Shown here piece by piece: positions 49,776 to 58,626 of a stretch of DNA of 64,000 nt. Position 1 is the first letter of the stretch; the number at the start of each line of letters is the position of its first letter. Location: the NCBI RefSeq assembly GCF_010993745.1, contig NZ_WOTN01000001.1:375235-439234 (forward strand). Direction: 5' to 3'. A model generated the notes under the pieces. That model worked only from the letters and a program-made list of their open reading frames with translations, did not search any database and had not been told where the DNA came from. Made by a program: the position numbers and the translations under genes. The stretch is from Fodinicola acaciae (GTDB lineage Bacteria; Actinomycetota; Actinomycetes; Mycobacteriales; HKI-0501).

Positions 49776-51466
49776 AGCAACTCCGTCTCACCCATGTACG
49801 CGGTGCGTACGGCCGGATCCGCGAGCACTTCGGCCTGCGGTCCGCTGGCGATCACCTCGCCGAAGTCCAGCACCGTGATCGTGTCGCAGACGGCGCGTAC
49901 CAGCTCGAGGTCGTGGTCGATGAGCAGCACCGATACGCCAAACCGGGCCGGCACCTGGCGCAGTCGCTCGGCGAGGACCAGGTGATCCTCGTGCGGCAGG
50001 CCGGCCGCCGGCTCGTCGAGAAGCAGCACGCGCGGTGCCGCGAGCACTTGGCCGGCCATTTCCACCAGCCGGCGCGCACCGACATCGACGTGTTCGAGAC
50101 GTGTTGTCGGTGGTGGACAGCCGAAAAATCGCAAGGCTTCGGTGATGTCCGTTGCGGCGAGCCTTCTTCGCGCGACGAACCGCACATACGACGCGACCGT
50201 CAGTCCAGCCGGGACGCGGTCCTGCTGGAAGGTGCGGCGCAGGCCGTTGCGCGCCCGCTGCGTCGGATCGCCGGTCAGGGGGCGGCCGTCGAGCTCGACG
50301 GTGCCGGTGGCCTGCGGCAGGAAACCGCTGATGACGTCGACCAGCGTCGACTTGCCAGCGCCGTTGGGTCCGATGACACCGAGGACGCCGTTTTCCGGCA
50401 CGTCCAGATCCACAGTGGACAGTGCGTCGACCTGTCCGAACCGGATGCTCAACCCGCGTACGACCAACACTGGGTCGCCGGCTGGCGCGACCGCCGTGTC
50501 ACTCGTCGGTTCCGGTGCGAGCTCCACGCCGGCGCGCCGCCGGTGCCGCAGCTCACGGATGGTGGCGCCGAGATTTGTCTTGCTGGCCAGGGCCTGGATG
50601 CCGAGCAGGCCGAAGATCACGAAACCCCAGTCCTGTGGCACACCCCAGCGTTTGAGCAGCTCCGGCACCGCGACCCAGAGCAGCGCGCCGAAAACCGCCA
50701 TGTCGATCAGGTGCGCGCCGGACATGATCGCCAGCACGTAGAGCGCCAGCGACTGGATTGGCGTGAAACTGCTGGGAAAGGCATAGCCGACCTGGCCGGT
50801 CAGCAGGCCGCCGCTGATGCCGCCGAGCGCGGCGCTCACCGCGAACGCGGAGATTTTCGCGGTGCGTACGTTGGCGCCGGCCGCGGCCGCGCCGCGTTCG
50901 GAAAAGGCCACCGCGGCCCACGCGCTTCCCCAGCGGCCGCGTCGTACGAAATGCACGGCGAGACAACAGATCACCAAGACGACGACGCACAGCAGGAAGT
51001 ATGCGTTGTCATCCGCGAAAGGTGCCGGCCGGTCGGTCGACACACCTGTGGTCGTGCCAGGAAACTGGATTTGCAACAGGGTCGCGTCGACCGCGGCGGC
51101 GAAGCCGAGCGTGACGACCGCCAGGTTGATGCCGCGCAGCCGCAAGGCCGGCAGGCCGATCACGACGCCGACCGCGCCGGCCGCGAGACCGCCGAGCACC
51201 AGCCACACCAGGAAGCCGCCTGGCGCGTGCGCCACGTTGAGCGCCGATACGACCCAGGCACCGACGGCCGCGAAGGTGAGCTGGCACAACGAAATCATGC
51301 CGGCGCTGCCGGCGACGACGCCGAGGCCGAGCAGCGCGATCGCGGCGACCACGACGCTGACACCGAGATAGGCGAAATAGCCGTTGAGGCCGACGGTGAG
51401 CAGACTTCCCACCACCAAAGCGATCGCCGCGACCGCCAGGGGCCAGCGCGTGTCAGCGAGCCGCAT
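49772..51466 (-). CDS. LivM-LivG fusion: permease and ATPase in one chain
   Basis: 564-residue protein. Residues 1-310 form a LivM-like permease with eight to nine transmembrane segments (GLGVVAGSAGMISLCQL and LPALRLRGINLAVVTLGFA are typical). After a linker rich in Arg and Glu/Pro, an ATPase of the LivG type follows, with Walker A GPNGAGKST (about residue 355), RTFQQDRVPAGLTV and VLLLDEPAAGL. The signature region is divergent (DVGARRLVEMAGQV, no LSGG). Fused LivMG chains are known in actinobacteria but are a minority. ATG 51466 overlaps the LivH stop. Confidence 0.88.
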   Translation of the reverse strand: MRLADTRWPLAVAAIALVVGSLLTVGLNGYFAYLGVSVVVAAIALLGLGVVAGSAGMISLCQLTFAAVGAWVVSALNVAHAPGGFLVWLVLGGLAAGAVGVVIGLPALRLRGINLAVVTLGFAAAVDATLLQIQFPGTTTGVSTDRPAPFADDNAYFLLCVVVLVICCLAVHFVRRGRWGSAWAAVAFSERGAAAAGANVRTAKISAFAVSAALGGISGGLLTGQVGYAFPSSFTPIQSLALYVLAIMSGAHLIDMAVFGALLWVAVPELLKRWGVPQDWGFVIFGLLGIQALASKTNLGATIRELRHRRRAGVELAPEPTSDTAVAPAGDPVLVVRGLSIRFGQVDALSTVDLDVPENGVLGVIGPNGAGKSTLVDVISGFLPQATGTVELDGRPLTGDPTQRARNGLRRTFQQDRVPAGLTVASYVRFVARRRLAATDITEALRFFGCPPPTTRLEHVDVGARRLVEMAGQVLAAPRVLLLDEPAAGLPHEDHLVLAERLRQVPARFGVSVLLIDHDLELVRAVCDTITVLDFGEVIASGPQAEVLADPAVRTAYMGETELL

Positions 51467-52313
51467 CCCACACCTCCTTGCGCTGTGACCACAGCAGGAG
51501 TCCGGCGATGGCCAGGAACGGTACGAAATAGCGCGCGATCGACAGCTGCTCGGACTGCGCCAGCGCACCTTGTACGACACCGAGCAGCAGGCCGCCGACG
51601 ACGGCGAGGTCGAGCCGGCGGAAACCACCGAGCAGCGCGGCCGCCGCGGCCGGAACGACCAGCATGGAAAGCGAAGTCGCGTCATTTGACTGCGATGGCG
51701 CGACGATCTCGATGATGACCGTGCCGAGTAGTCCGGTCACACCCCACACGGCCGCGCTCAGCGCTTTGGCCGGAATGCCGAGAAGTTCCGCGGTGGTCGG
51801 CCGTTCTGACAAGGCACGCAACGAAACGCCGACGGTCGTACGCGTCAGCAGCAGCCAGCTGGCGACCGCCACGACGACCGCGAGGCCGACGGTCGCGACG
51901 GTGACCTGGCTGATCACCACGCCGCCGGCGGTGAAGGCCGGACCTGCCAGCAGCGGCTGGAACGGCTGCGGTTTGTTGCCGAACAGGATGAACGACAGCG
52001 AGATCAGCAGAAGTAGTGCGGCGACCGTCACCGCAGACCGCGTGCCGGTGCTCGCCTCGGCGAGCCAGGTGGACACCACGAAACCGAGCGCCACACTCAG
52101 CGCGCCGCCAAGCAGCACGCCGACGGCGACGGCGAGCCAGCTTGGCAGTCCAATGTGGACGGCCAGCCAGACGGATACGTAGCTGCCGAACATGCCGGTC
52201 GCCGCCTGAGCGAAGTTGACGACCCGCACCAGTCGCGACATCAGCGTCAGGCACACCGCCAGCACCGCGTACAAGCCGCCGGCGGCCAGACCCGCCAACG
52301 CTCCCTGCAACAT
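51453..52313 (-). CDS. livH: Branched-chain-type ABC permease, LivH-like
   Basis: Membrane subunit of 286 residues with about eight hydrophobic segments: GLAAGGLYAVLAVCLTL near the start, VVNFAQAATGMFGSY and LRALSERPTTAELLGIP (the cytoplasmic coupling loop). It partners the LivM half of the fusion. It starts 10 nt after the binding-protein gene. Confidence 0.9.
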   Translation of the reverse strand: MLQGALAGLAAGGLYAVLAVCLTLMSRLVRVVNFAQAATGMFGSYVSVWLAVHIGLPSWLAVAVGVLLGGALSVALGFVVSTWLAEASTGTRSAVTVAALLLLISLSFILFGNKPQPFQPLLAGPAFTAGGVVISQVTVATVGLAVVVAVASWLLLTRTTVGVSLRALSERPTTAELLGIPAKALSAAVWGVTGLLGTVIIEIVAPSQSNDATSLSMLVVPAAAAALLGGFRRLDLAVVGGLLLGVVQGALAQSEQLSIARYFVPFLAIAGLLLWSQRKEVWDAAR

Positions 52314-52322
52314 CGGCTCTCC

Positions 52323-53492
52323 TCAGGTTCGCCGGGGGATCCGGAGCCAGTCGTCCGCGGCGACCTGCCAGCGGTTGGTGCCGGTCAACAGCTTGATCGG
52401 CCAGCCGGCGGTGTTGTCGTGGTGCGTACGGCCAGGCCCGAAGACATAGGGCGTGCCGGCCATCGGATCGGAGATCGGCCGCATTTCACGCAAGGCCTTG
52501 GTCACCGACTCTCTGGTGATCTCGCCTTTGATGCCGGCCAGGACCTGCAGGAAATACGTCGCGGCCAGATATCCGCCCTGGCTGAAGGAAGTCAGCGGGA
52601 TGTGGTTACGCGTCATGAGGTCGCGCCATTTTTTGGTGCGTGGGCTGGCCGCGTCGGTGAACGGATAGAACTCCGCCGGCACGTAGACACCGGCACCGGC
52701 GTTGGCGATGGCCTTGGCGTACTGCTCGCTGTAGACGCTGGTCAACAGCAGCCAGGTCACGTCGTTCCAGCCCTGCGCCTGTGCGGCCTTGAGCTGGCCG
52801 ATCGAGTCCGGCTCGACCGGGTTCACGGTGATCGCCTTGCAGCCGGCCGCTCTCGCTCTGACGACGTACGGCGTGTAGTCGGATCCGTTGTATGGCACCG
52901 TCGCGTCGAGGTATTTGAGCTTCCTACCGGTGATCGTCGACCATTCGGCGATCGCCGCGCGATAGTACGGCAGTGTGTTGCCGGCGATCTCCAGCAATGC
53001 GCAAATGTCGTTGAGGTGCAGCACTTCCGAGCCGTACAACAGGGTCAGGGTCAGGTCGTGGAACGGACCGACGTTGGCCGGCGCGATGTTGGGGCTGGTG
53101 AAGCAGAACGGGTCGACGCCGATGCCGGAGATCGAGAGGATGTCCTCCTGCTGGTAGTACTTCGCGTTGATCTCGCACTCGATCAGGCTGGAGGAGCCGA
53201 CAAGGGCGACGGCGTGGTCGCCGCCGACGATCTCGCGTGCCGCCGCTGCCGCGGCGGTCGGATCGCCTTTGTCGTCCACGGCGTGATATTCGATCCGCCG
53301 GCCATGAACGCCGCCGGCCGCGTTGGCCGCGTCGAACACGGCTTTGGCCGCCTGCGACGACTCGGGGAAGGTCGCCGGACCACTGATCGAGTCGACCGAG
53401 CCGACGACGATCGGACCGTTGGGATCGGCCGGCCCGGCGCAGCCGGCGGCCAGCAACACCAAGGCGGCCAGCGCGGCCAGAGATTTTCGCAT
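52323..53492 (-). CDS. ABC substrate-binding lipoprotein, LivK/periplasmic-binding type 1
   Basis: 389-residue lipoprotein. The signal peptide with lipobox LLAAGC puts the lipid on about residue 18. The mature part begins IVVGSVDSISGPATF, typical of branched-chain-type binding proteins. ATG 53492 is preferred for its signal peptide; a TTG at 53513 would add seven residues. First gene of the importer run (SBP-LivH-LivMG-LivF), downstream of SnoaL- and MoaF-like genes, so the ligand is probably the island's substrate rather than an amino acid. Confidence 0.88.
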   Translation of the reverse strand: MRKSLAALAALVLLAAGCAGPADPNGPIVVGSVDSISGPATFPESSQAAKAVFDAANAAGGVHGRRIEYHAVDDKGDPTAAAAAAREIVGGDHAVALVGSSSLIECEINAKYYQQEDILSISGIGVDPFCFTSPNIAPANVGPFHDLTLTLLYGSEVLHLNDICALLEIAGNTLPYYRAAIAEWSTITGRKLKYLDATVPYNGSDYTPYVVRARAAGCKAITVNPVEPDSIGQLKAAQAQGWNDVTWLLLTSVYSEQYAKAIANAGAGVYVPAEFYPFTDAASPRTKKWRDLMTRNHIPLTSFSQGGYLAATYFLQVLAGIKGEITRESVTKALREMRPISDPMAGTPYVFGPGRTHHDNTAGWPIKLLTGTNRWQVAADDWLRIPRRT

Positions 53493-53509
53493 GAATAGCT
53501 CGGCTTTCG

Positions 53510-53896
53510 TCAACCGGTCGCGGCGATCACCGGTGCGGAGTCCACGATCTGCTCGAAACGTGCCAACCGGTCGCCGTCGAAGGTCCAGACGTGTGCCACC
53601 CGTGCGCTGAACGACTTGCCGGTGTGCCGGTGCGTGCCGCTGTACGTGCCGATGCCGACGATCGTGTCGCCGGCATCCAACAACTCGGCCAAGGTGAACC
53701 GATAGCCGTCCCAGTCGGCCGCGATGGCCTCGAAAACGTTGCGACGGACCTCGCCCGGACCGGTGTAGGTGCCGGCGTACGGAAAACCGGCCGCCTCCGT
53801 CCAGGTGGTGTCCGCGCTCAGCGGCGCCAGCATGCCGGCCAGGTCACCGCGATCGCTTGCCGCGTAATGCGCGGCGATAACGTCCACTTTGGACAC
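53510..53896 (-). CDS. SnoaL/NTF2-like protein
   Basis: 128 residues, cone-shaped alpha+beta barrel: VIAAHYAASDRGDLAGML, GPGEVRRNVFEAI and VAHVWTFDGDRLARFEQI. It may be an isomerase, dehydratase or binding protein. It sits between a MoaF-like gene (9 nt) and the ABC importer (17 nt), all in one direction, so it probably belongs to the same operon. Confidence 0.85.
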   Translation of the reverse strand: MSKVDVIAAHYAASDRGDLAGMLAPLSADTTWTEAAGFPYAGTYTGPGEVRRNVFEAIAADWDGYRFTLAELLDAGDTIVGIGTYSGTHRHTGKSFSARVAHVWTFDGDRLARFEQIVDSAPVIAATG

Positions 53897-53905
53897 GGCG
53901 CTCCT

Positions 53906-54673
53906 TCAGATGGGTTGTACGTCGGGATAGCTGACCGCACCGAGCGGATAGATGTGCCCGCCGGCGCGCGAATGTTCTGACCGGCCGCCGCCGGTCAGGC
54001 CGAGGAAAACGCCGGTGGTGCGCAGCGCGTATCCGAGGTCGTGCAACCAGACGCTGGCCACCGCGATCCGGAACTCGCGAAAACAGAACAGATAGAGGCC
54101 GTCGGCGAACTTCCAGACCGTGGACAGGTCGACGTCGCCGTGGCCGCGCTGCACGCCTTCGACGCATTGCCAAGCATAGCGTTGCGACGAGAGATAGACG
54201 TGCTCGTAAAGGTGGTTGGGGCTGTAGCGATAGACGTTGCGCTTTCCGATCAGGTCGCGGGACGGACCTGGTGTCACCCCAGTTGGCGTGCCGCCGTCGG
54301 TCGTGCCACTGGAAAACGTCTGCGAAACGCGCGGTACACCTTCGACCTCTTCCGCACCGATTGTCGATCGTACGACGATGGCGCGGTGCGTCGTGGTGGA
54401 GAAGACGACCGTGAGCGCCTCGCCGTCGACGCTGGTCATCGGCATGTTCACGAAGAAAACGTCGTCGCGGACGGCGACGGCGTCGTACGGATCCTCGACG
54501 CCGTCGCAGCTGAGCCTTTCCGCGTCAAGGAAACGCAGGTCCAGCTGGCCGCCGTCGTCGAGGTTGACGGTCAGCGTACGGCCGGAAAGGTCGGCGGCCG
54601 GCAGGCGAAAGGTGTCTATTCCGGCGGCGAACTCGTCGTACGTCCGCCACTCGTCGGTCGAGGTGTCCGGCAT
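53906..54673 (-). CDS. MoaF-like protein (second copy)
   Basis: 255 residues. FAAGIDTFRLPAADLSGRTL, EDPYDAVAVRDDVFFVNM, RNVYRYSPNHLYEHVYLS and YAWQCVEGVQRGHGD align position by position with the copy at 47.2 kb (YSxxHxYEHxYL and WQCxxGxxRG in both). The conserved His, Tyr and Trp residues suggest a shared binding pocket. First gene of a run with SnoaL and the importer; divergent control region unclear. Confidence 0.8.
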   Translation of the reverse strand: MPDTSTDEWRTYDEFAAGIDTFRLPAADLSGRTLTVNLDDGGQLDLRFLDAERLSCDGVEDPYDAVAVRDDVFFVNMPMTSVDGEALTVVFSTTTHRAIVVRSTIGAEEVEGVPRVSQTFSSGTTDGGTPTGVTPGPSRDLIGKRNVYRYSPNHLYEHVYLSSQRYAWQCVEGVQRGHGDVDLSTVWKFADGLYLFCFREFRIAVASVWLHDLGYALRTTGVFLGLTGGGRSEHSRAGGHIYPLGAVSYPDVQPI

Positions 54674-54747
54674 GCGTTCATGCTGGTGGTACGGCGGCGC
54701 CGTGGCGAGCGGTCATGCGCTTGCGAGCAAGTGCCGGTCACTCCTGG

Positions 54748-55683
54748 TCAACCGCGGCCGCGCAGCTCGCTCGGCGACTGGTCGTATGCGGCCCGGAAAA
54801 TCCGGCTGAAATGTGCGGCGTCGATGAAACCCCAGCGCGCCGCGATGGCCGCGACCGGACGCGCGGCCAGCAACGGATCGCGCAGATCGCGGCGGCACCG
54901 CTCCAGCCGCCGCTGCCGGACCCAACCGGCGACCGTCGTTCCCTGCTCACGGAAAAGTCCGTGCAAATGCCGCGTTGAGATGTAGTGCTCCGCGGCGATC
55001 TGTGCCGGTCCGAGATCAGGCGAGGACAGGTTGGCGTCGATATAGTCGTGGATGCGGCGCATGAGATCGCGGTGCGGGTCGGCGTTGGCCAGGTCCACGC
55101 CGAGCTCGGCGACCAGCATGGTGGTCAGCAGGTCGACGGTGTTGCGTTCCAGTCGCAGGCCGACCGGACTGCCGAGCAGCTGCAGGTTTCCCCCGAGCTG
55201 AGCCAAATACGGCCCGACCACGCCGCCGGTCCCGGTGTGACCGGACATTCGTACGGCGGTCAGCTGCCCGACCAGATCGCGCGGCAGGTCGATCAGCCGC
55301 TGCGGGAAAATCAGCACCAGCGAACGGAAACTCTCCTCGAAGACCAGCGAGTATGGCCGGTTGGTGTCATACAGCGCGAAATCTCCCGGCCCCAGCACGG
55401 CATCGCGGCCGTCCTGCGTGAGCAGGCCGGTGCCGGCGAGGATCTGGCTCACCTTGTAACGCGGCCGGTCCGACCGCGCGATCAGCTCCGGCGTCCGCTG
55501 CACGACGTGCGGCGACGCGGCGATCTCGCAGAAACCGACCTCGTCGGCGCCGCACATCCGCAGCCTGCCGTGGAAACGCTCGCCGTGGCCGGGACTGGCC
55601 TGTAGCGGCACGAAGGACTGCGAGACCGCGGCGCGAAACTCGGCAAAATCCCTGGTGACGAGGGCCTGCTGGGGAACGGTCAC
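54748..55683 (-). CDS. AraC/XylS-family regulator
   Basis: 311-residue activator. The N-terminal AraC-binding-like cupin region (FGR-like FHGRLRMCGADEVGF; GPGDFALYDTNRPYSLVF) is followed by a C-terminal double HTH (LGPAQIAAEHYISTRHLHGLF, and PVAAIAARWGFIDAAHFSRIFRAAYDQSPSELR in parts). The second half matches AraC well. GTG 55683 has AGGGAGG 8 nt upstream. It likely activates the neighbouring degradation genes in response to their substrate. Confidence 0.87.
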   Translation of the reverse strand: MTVPQQALVTRDFAEFRAAVSQSFVPLQASPGHGERFHGRLRMCGADEVGFCEIAASPHVVQRTPELIARSDRPRYKVSQILAGTGLLTQDGRDAVLGPGDFALYDTNRPYSLVFEESFRSLVLIFPQRLIDLPRDLVGQLTAVRMSGHTGTGGVVGPYLAQLGGNLQLLGSPVGLRLERNTVDLLTTMLVAELGVDLANADPHRDLMRRIHDYIDANLSSPDLGPAQIAAEHYISTRHLHGLFREQGTTVAGWVRQRRLERCRRDLRDPLLAARPVAAIAARWGFIDAAHFSRIFRAAYDQSPSELRGRG

Positions 55684-55744
55684 GACACTCACCTCCCTGA
55701 GAGGGTCCACCATAGGGGCGCAAAAGCCGCCCGCCAAGTCGCTC

Positions 55745-56689
55745 TCACCGCAGAATTCGCCGCAACCAGGTCAGCCGGGTCGCCTCGGCGGCGCGGGAAA
55801 CCGCCGCGTTTGGTGAAAATCCGGTAAAACCATGATAACCGCCGGCCCATACGTGCAACTCGGCCTGGCCGCCGGCGGCCCAGATCCGCCGTGCGTATTC
55901 CACCGCCTCGTCGCGAAACGTCTCAGCGGCGCCGACATCGACGTAGGCCGGCGGAAGGCCGGACAGGTCCGGCATCCGCGCAGGTGCGGCATATGGCGAG
56001 GCCTGGTCGGCGCCCCCGAGGACTGCGGTCCACGCCGTCTCGTTGTTGTTGCGGTCCCATGCGCCGATTCCGTCGTACTGGCGCGCCGACACGGTGTCGT
56101 TGCGGTCGTCCAGCATCGGACACATCAGCATCTGCCCGGCGATGGGCGGTCCACCGCGATCCCTTGCCAGCAGGGACGTTCCGGCGGCGAGTCCGCCACC
56201 GGCACTGAACCCACCGACGACGATCCGGCTGGCGTCGACACCGAGCTCACCCGCGTTTGCGGCCAACCACCGCAGGCCGGCGTAGCAGTCCTCGACGGCG
56301 GCGGGAGCCGGATTTTCCGGCGCCAGCCGGTATTCGACCGATACGCCGACGGCGGCAAACCGCAGCACGTCATCGATCAGCCTGTCGAGGCCGAAAAACC
56401 GCGTGCCGAGGATCATCCCGCCCCCGTGGATGTGGTAAAGCGCTGGGGCGTTCGGCCTCAGTTCATGTGGACCTACGATGGTCAGGTCCACCTGCGCGTT
56501 GACTGTGTGGTCGAAAACGCTGACCTGACGGCCACGGATTTGTTCGTCCAGCGGCGGAATGATCGTCGCGAAATGTGCGCGGTTGGCCAGGATGGTGTCG
56601 GCGCGCAACGGAATCTTCTCCACCAGCGCGAGGAACGCCGCGAGGCCCGGCGTGAGCTCAGGGTCGTATGGCACCGGCGGACAGGTCAT
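55745..56689 (-). CDS. HSL-family esterase (alpha/beta hydrolase 3), copy A
   Basis: Carboxylesterase of the hormone-sensitive-lipase family, 314 residues: oxyanion motif HIHGGGMILG, nucleophile GFSAGGG (about residue 160), acid in VGAAETFRDEAVEY and histidine in GGYHGFTGF. The start overlaps the stop of the upstream paralogue (ATGA). GGGAGG precedes it. It acts on small acyl esters or lactones; the substrate is unknown. Confidence 0.9.
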   Translation of the reverse strand: MTCPPVPYDPELTPGLAAFLALVEKIPLRADTILANRAHFATIIPPLDEQIRGRQVSVFDHTVNAQVDLTIVGPHELRPNAPALYHIHGGGMILGTRFFGLDRLIDDVLRFAAVGVSVEYRLAPENPAPAAVEDCYAGLRWLAANAGELGVDASRIVVGGFSAGGGLAAGTSLLARDRGGPPIAGQMLMCPMLDDRNDTVSARQYDGIGAWDRNNNETAWTAVLGGADQASPYAAPARMPDLSGLPPAYVDVGAAETFRDEAVEYARRIWAAGGQAELHVWAGGYHGFTGFSPNAAVSRAAEATRLTWLRRILR

Positions 56690-57660
56690 TTCCCTCCCAG
56701 TCCGAGGATGCGGCGCAGCCACGAGTCGCGGGTGTCGAGCGCGGCGCGGCTGATCGGCCATTCTGGCGCGTACATGTCGAATCCGTGGAAGGCGCCGCTC
56801 CACACGTGCAGCTCGGCCTGGCCGCCGGTGGCCCAGATGCGCAGCGCGTACGCGGTGTCCTCGTCGCGAAACGGCTCGGCGCTGCCGACCTCGATGAATG
56901 CCGGCGGCAGGCCGGAAAGATCAGAGGCGCGGCTCGGCGCGGCGTAGGGTGACACCGCGTCGGTGCCGACCGCATCGCCGAGCAGCGACCGCCAGCCGGC
57001 GAGGTTTGCCTCGCGCGGCCACGGACCAAGGCCGGCGTACTGGTGGCTCGCGACGCTGGTGTTGGTGTCGTCGATCATCGGACAAAGCAACAGTTGTCCG
57101 GCCAGCGCCGGACCTCCGCGGTCGCGCGCCATCAGCGCCACCGCGGCCGAAAGTCCGCCGCCGGCACTGCCACCCATCACCACGATCCGGTCCGGATCGA
57201 TGCCGAGCTCGCCGGCGGTTTTCGCCGTCCACACCAGGCCGGCATAGCAGTCCTCGACCGGCGCCGGATGCGGATGCTCCGGCGCCAGGCGGTATTCGAC
57301 GTTGACGGCGACGACGCCGAGCTCCAGGACAAGGCCGAGAAGCCGCGGCACATCCATGTCGCGGTGGCCGACCATCATGCCGCCGCCGTGGATGTTGTAG
57401 AGGCCGGGCAACGGTTTTTCGGCCGCCTGTGGCGACATTATGGTGACTTCCAGGTCGGGAGCGCCGTCCGGACCGGGAATCGTACGCTCCTCGACATCCA
57501 CCGGCGCGTCGTCGATGGCCTGTGCGGCAGGCGGAAAACGCGCTGCCATCGCGGCGCGGACAGCCGGAATGGTGTCCGGTGTGAATGGTGGCGTGTCCGG
57601 CGGGACGATCTCGGCGAGAAGCGGCTCGATCTCCGGGTCGAAGGGGACTGGCCGCGACAT
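56686..57660 (-). CDS. HSL-family esterase (alpha/beta hydrolase 3), copy B
   Basis: Paralogue of the downstream esterase, 324 residues: NIHGGGMMVG, GGSAGGGL, LSGLPPAFIEVGSAEPFRDE and SGAFHGFDMY. Both copies keep the full catalytic triad, so two related ester substrates or steps are likely. Its ATG overlaps the aldo/keto reductase stop. Confidence 0.9.
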   Translation of the reverse strand: MSRPVPFDPEIEPLLAEIVPPDTPPFTPDTIPAVRAAMAARFPPAAQAIDDAPVDVEERTIPGPDGAPDLEVTIMSPQAAEKPLPGLYNIHGGGMMVGHRDMDVPRLLGLVLELGVVAVNVEYRLAPEHPHPAPVEDCYAGLVWTAKTAGELGIDPDRIVVMGGSAGGGLSAAVALMARDRGGPALAGQLLLCPMIDDTNTSVASHQYAGLGPWPREANLAGWRSLLGDAVGTDAVSPYAAPSRASDLSGLPPAFIEVGSAEPFRDEDTAYALRIWATGGQAELHVWSGAFHGFDMYAPEWPISRAALDTRDSWLRRILGLGGK

Positions 57661-58616
57661 CACGGCCCCTCCGGGTCGACGATGCCGCGATCGGCACAGT
57701 ACGGCTCGACCAGCGCGCGCAGCTGGTCGGCACCGACCTCTTCGACCAGATCGACCGCCGCGAGATTGTCCCGCAGCTGCGCCAATCTCGTCGCGCCGAA
57801 AAGCGTACTGACATTGGCTGGATGGGTGAGCGTGAAAGCCACCGCGAGGCGGGCCGCGCTGACACCGAGTTTTCGCGCCACCTCGGTGACACCCGCGGCG
57901 TTTCCGACAATTGTCTCGCGTACGCCGCCAGGATCGCGGCCGATCGGCCGGGCCGGCTCGGTGCGTCCGGCGAGGATGCCGCCTTCGAGCACGTCGGAGG
58001 CCTGCATCGAGAATCCGTCGGCGAACAGCCGGCCAAACGGTTCGCCGTCCGGGATGCTGCGCCGGCCGATGCTGTATTTCAGCTGCGCGATCTGTGGACC
58101 GTCGACGCCGCGAGCGGCCGCGATGTCGCGCAGTCGCTGGATGTTGGTGGCGGACCAGTTGTTGACACCCCACGCGCGAACCAGGCCGGCGCGTACGAGG
58201 CCGGAAACGTCGTCGACGAGGTCCTCGAGCGTCACGTCGTCACGCCTCAGGTCGCCGAGGATCACCAGGTCGGCCACGTCGAAACCGCCGCGCAGGAAAG
58301 CGTTTTCCAGCTGTGGCCGGAATCCCTGGTCGCCGAACCCCTCGACCCAGAGTTTCGCCGAGACCAGGTAGTCATCGCGAGGAATGCCGCTCGCGTGCAT
58401 GATCGCACCCCACAACACATCGGTGAAAACCGGTGGTGCGCCAGGCATTCCGTAAACACCGACATCGAAGAGGTTGATGCCGGCGGACACCGCGGCACGG
58501 ATCATGGCGACCGCGTCGGCGAAGTCCATCCGGTCGTACGTGTGCCACGATCCCAGCGAGAGCAACGAAACGTCGAGCTCGGACGTGCCGACGCGACGGC
58601 GAGGCAGGTGCGCCAC
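57660..58616 (-). CDS. Aldo/keto-reductase-like protein (first copy)
   Basis: TIM-barrel protein of 318 residues. GTG 58616 has AAGGAG 5 nt upstream. GSWHTYDRMDFADAVAMI, the Asp/Tyr pair in LFDVGVYG, the catalytic Lys in VSAKLWVEG and GVNNWSATN match AKRs. The position of the usual catalytic His (DLxLxHxPD) reads VILGDLRRD, so one tetrad residue appears lost. Coupled with the esterases in a gene run. A similar protein is encoded at 61.9 kb. Confidence 0.82.
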   Translation of the reverse strand: MAHLPRRRVGTSELDVSLLSLGSWHTYDRMDFADAVAMIRAAVSAGINLFDVGVYGMPGAPPVFTDVLWGAIMHASGIPRDDYLVSAKLWVEGFGDQGFRPQLENAFLRGGFDVADLVILGDLRRDDVTLEDLVDDVSGLVRAGLVRAWGVNNWSATNIQRLRDIAAARGVDGPQIAQLKYSIGRRSIPDGEPFGRLFADGFSMQASDVLEGGILAGRTEPARPIGRDPGGVRETIVGNAAGVTEVARKLGVSAARLAVAFTLTHPANVSTLFGATRLAQLRDNLAAVDLVEEVGADQLRALVEPYCADRGIVDPEGP

Positions 58617-58626
58617 CAGGTCTCCT

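Noticed and set aside
47188-54673. Molybdenum cofactor synthesis genes
   Set aside because: Only MoaF-like proteins are present. No moaA, moaC, moaE, mogA or molybdoenzyme is seen, so a cofactor pathway is not supported.
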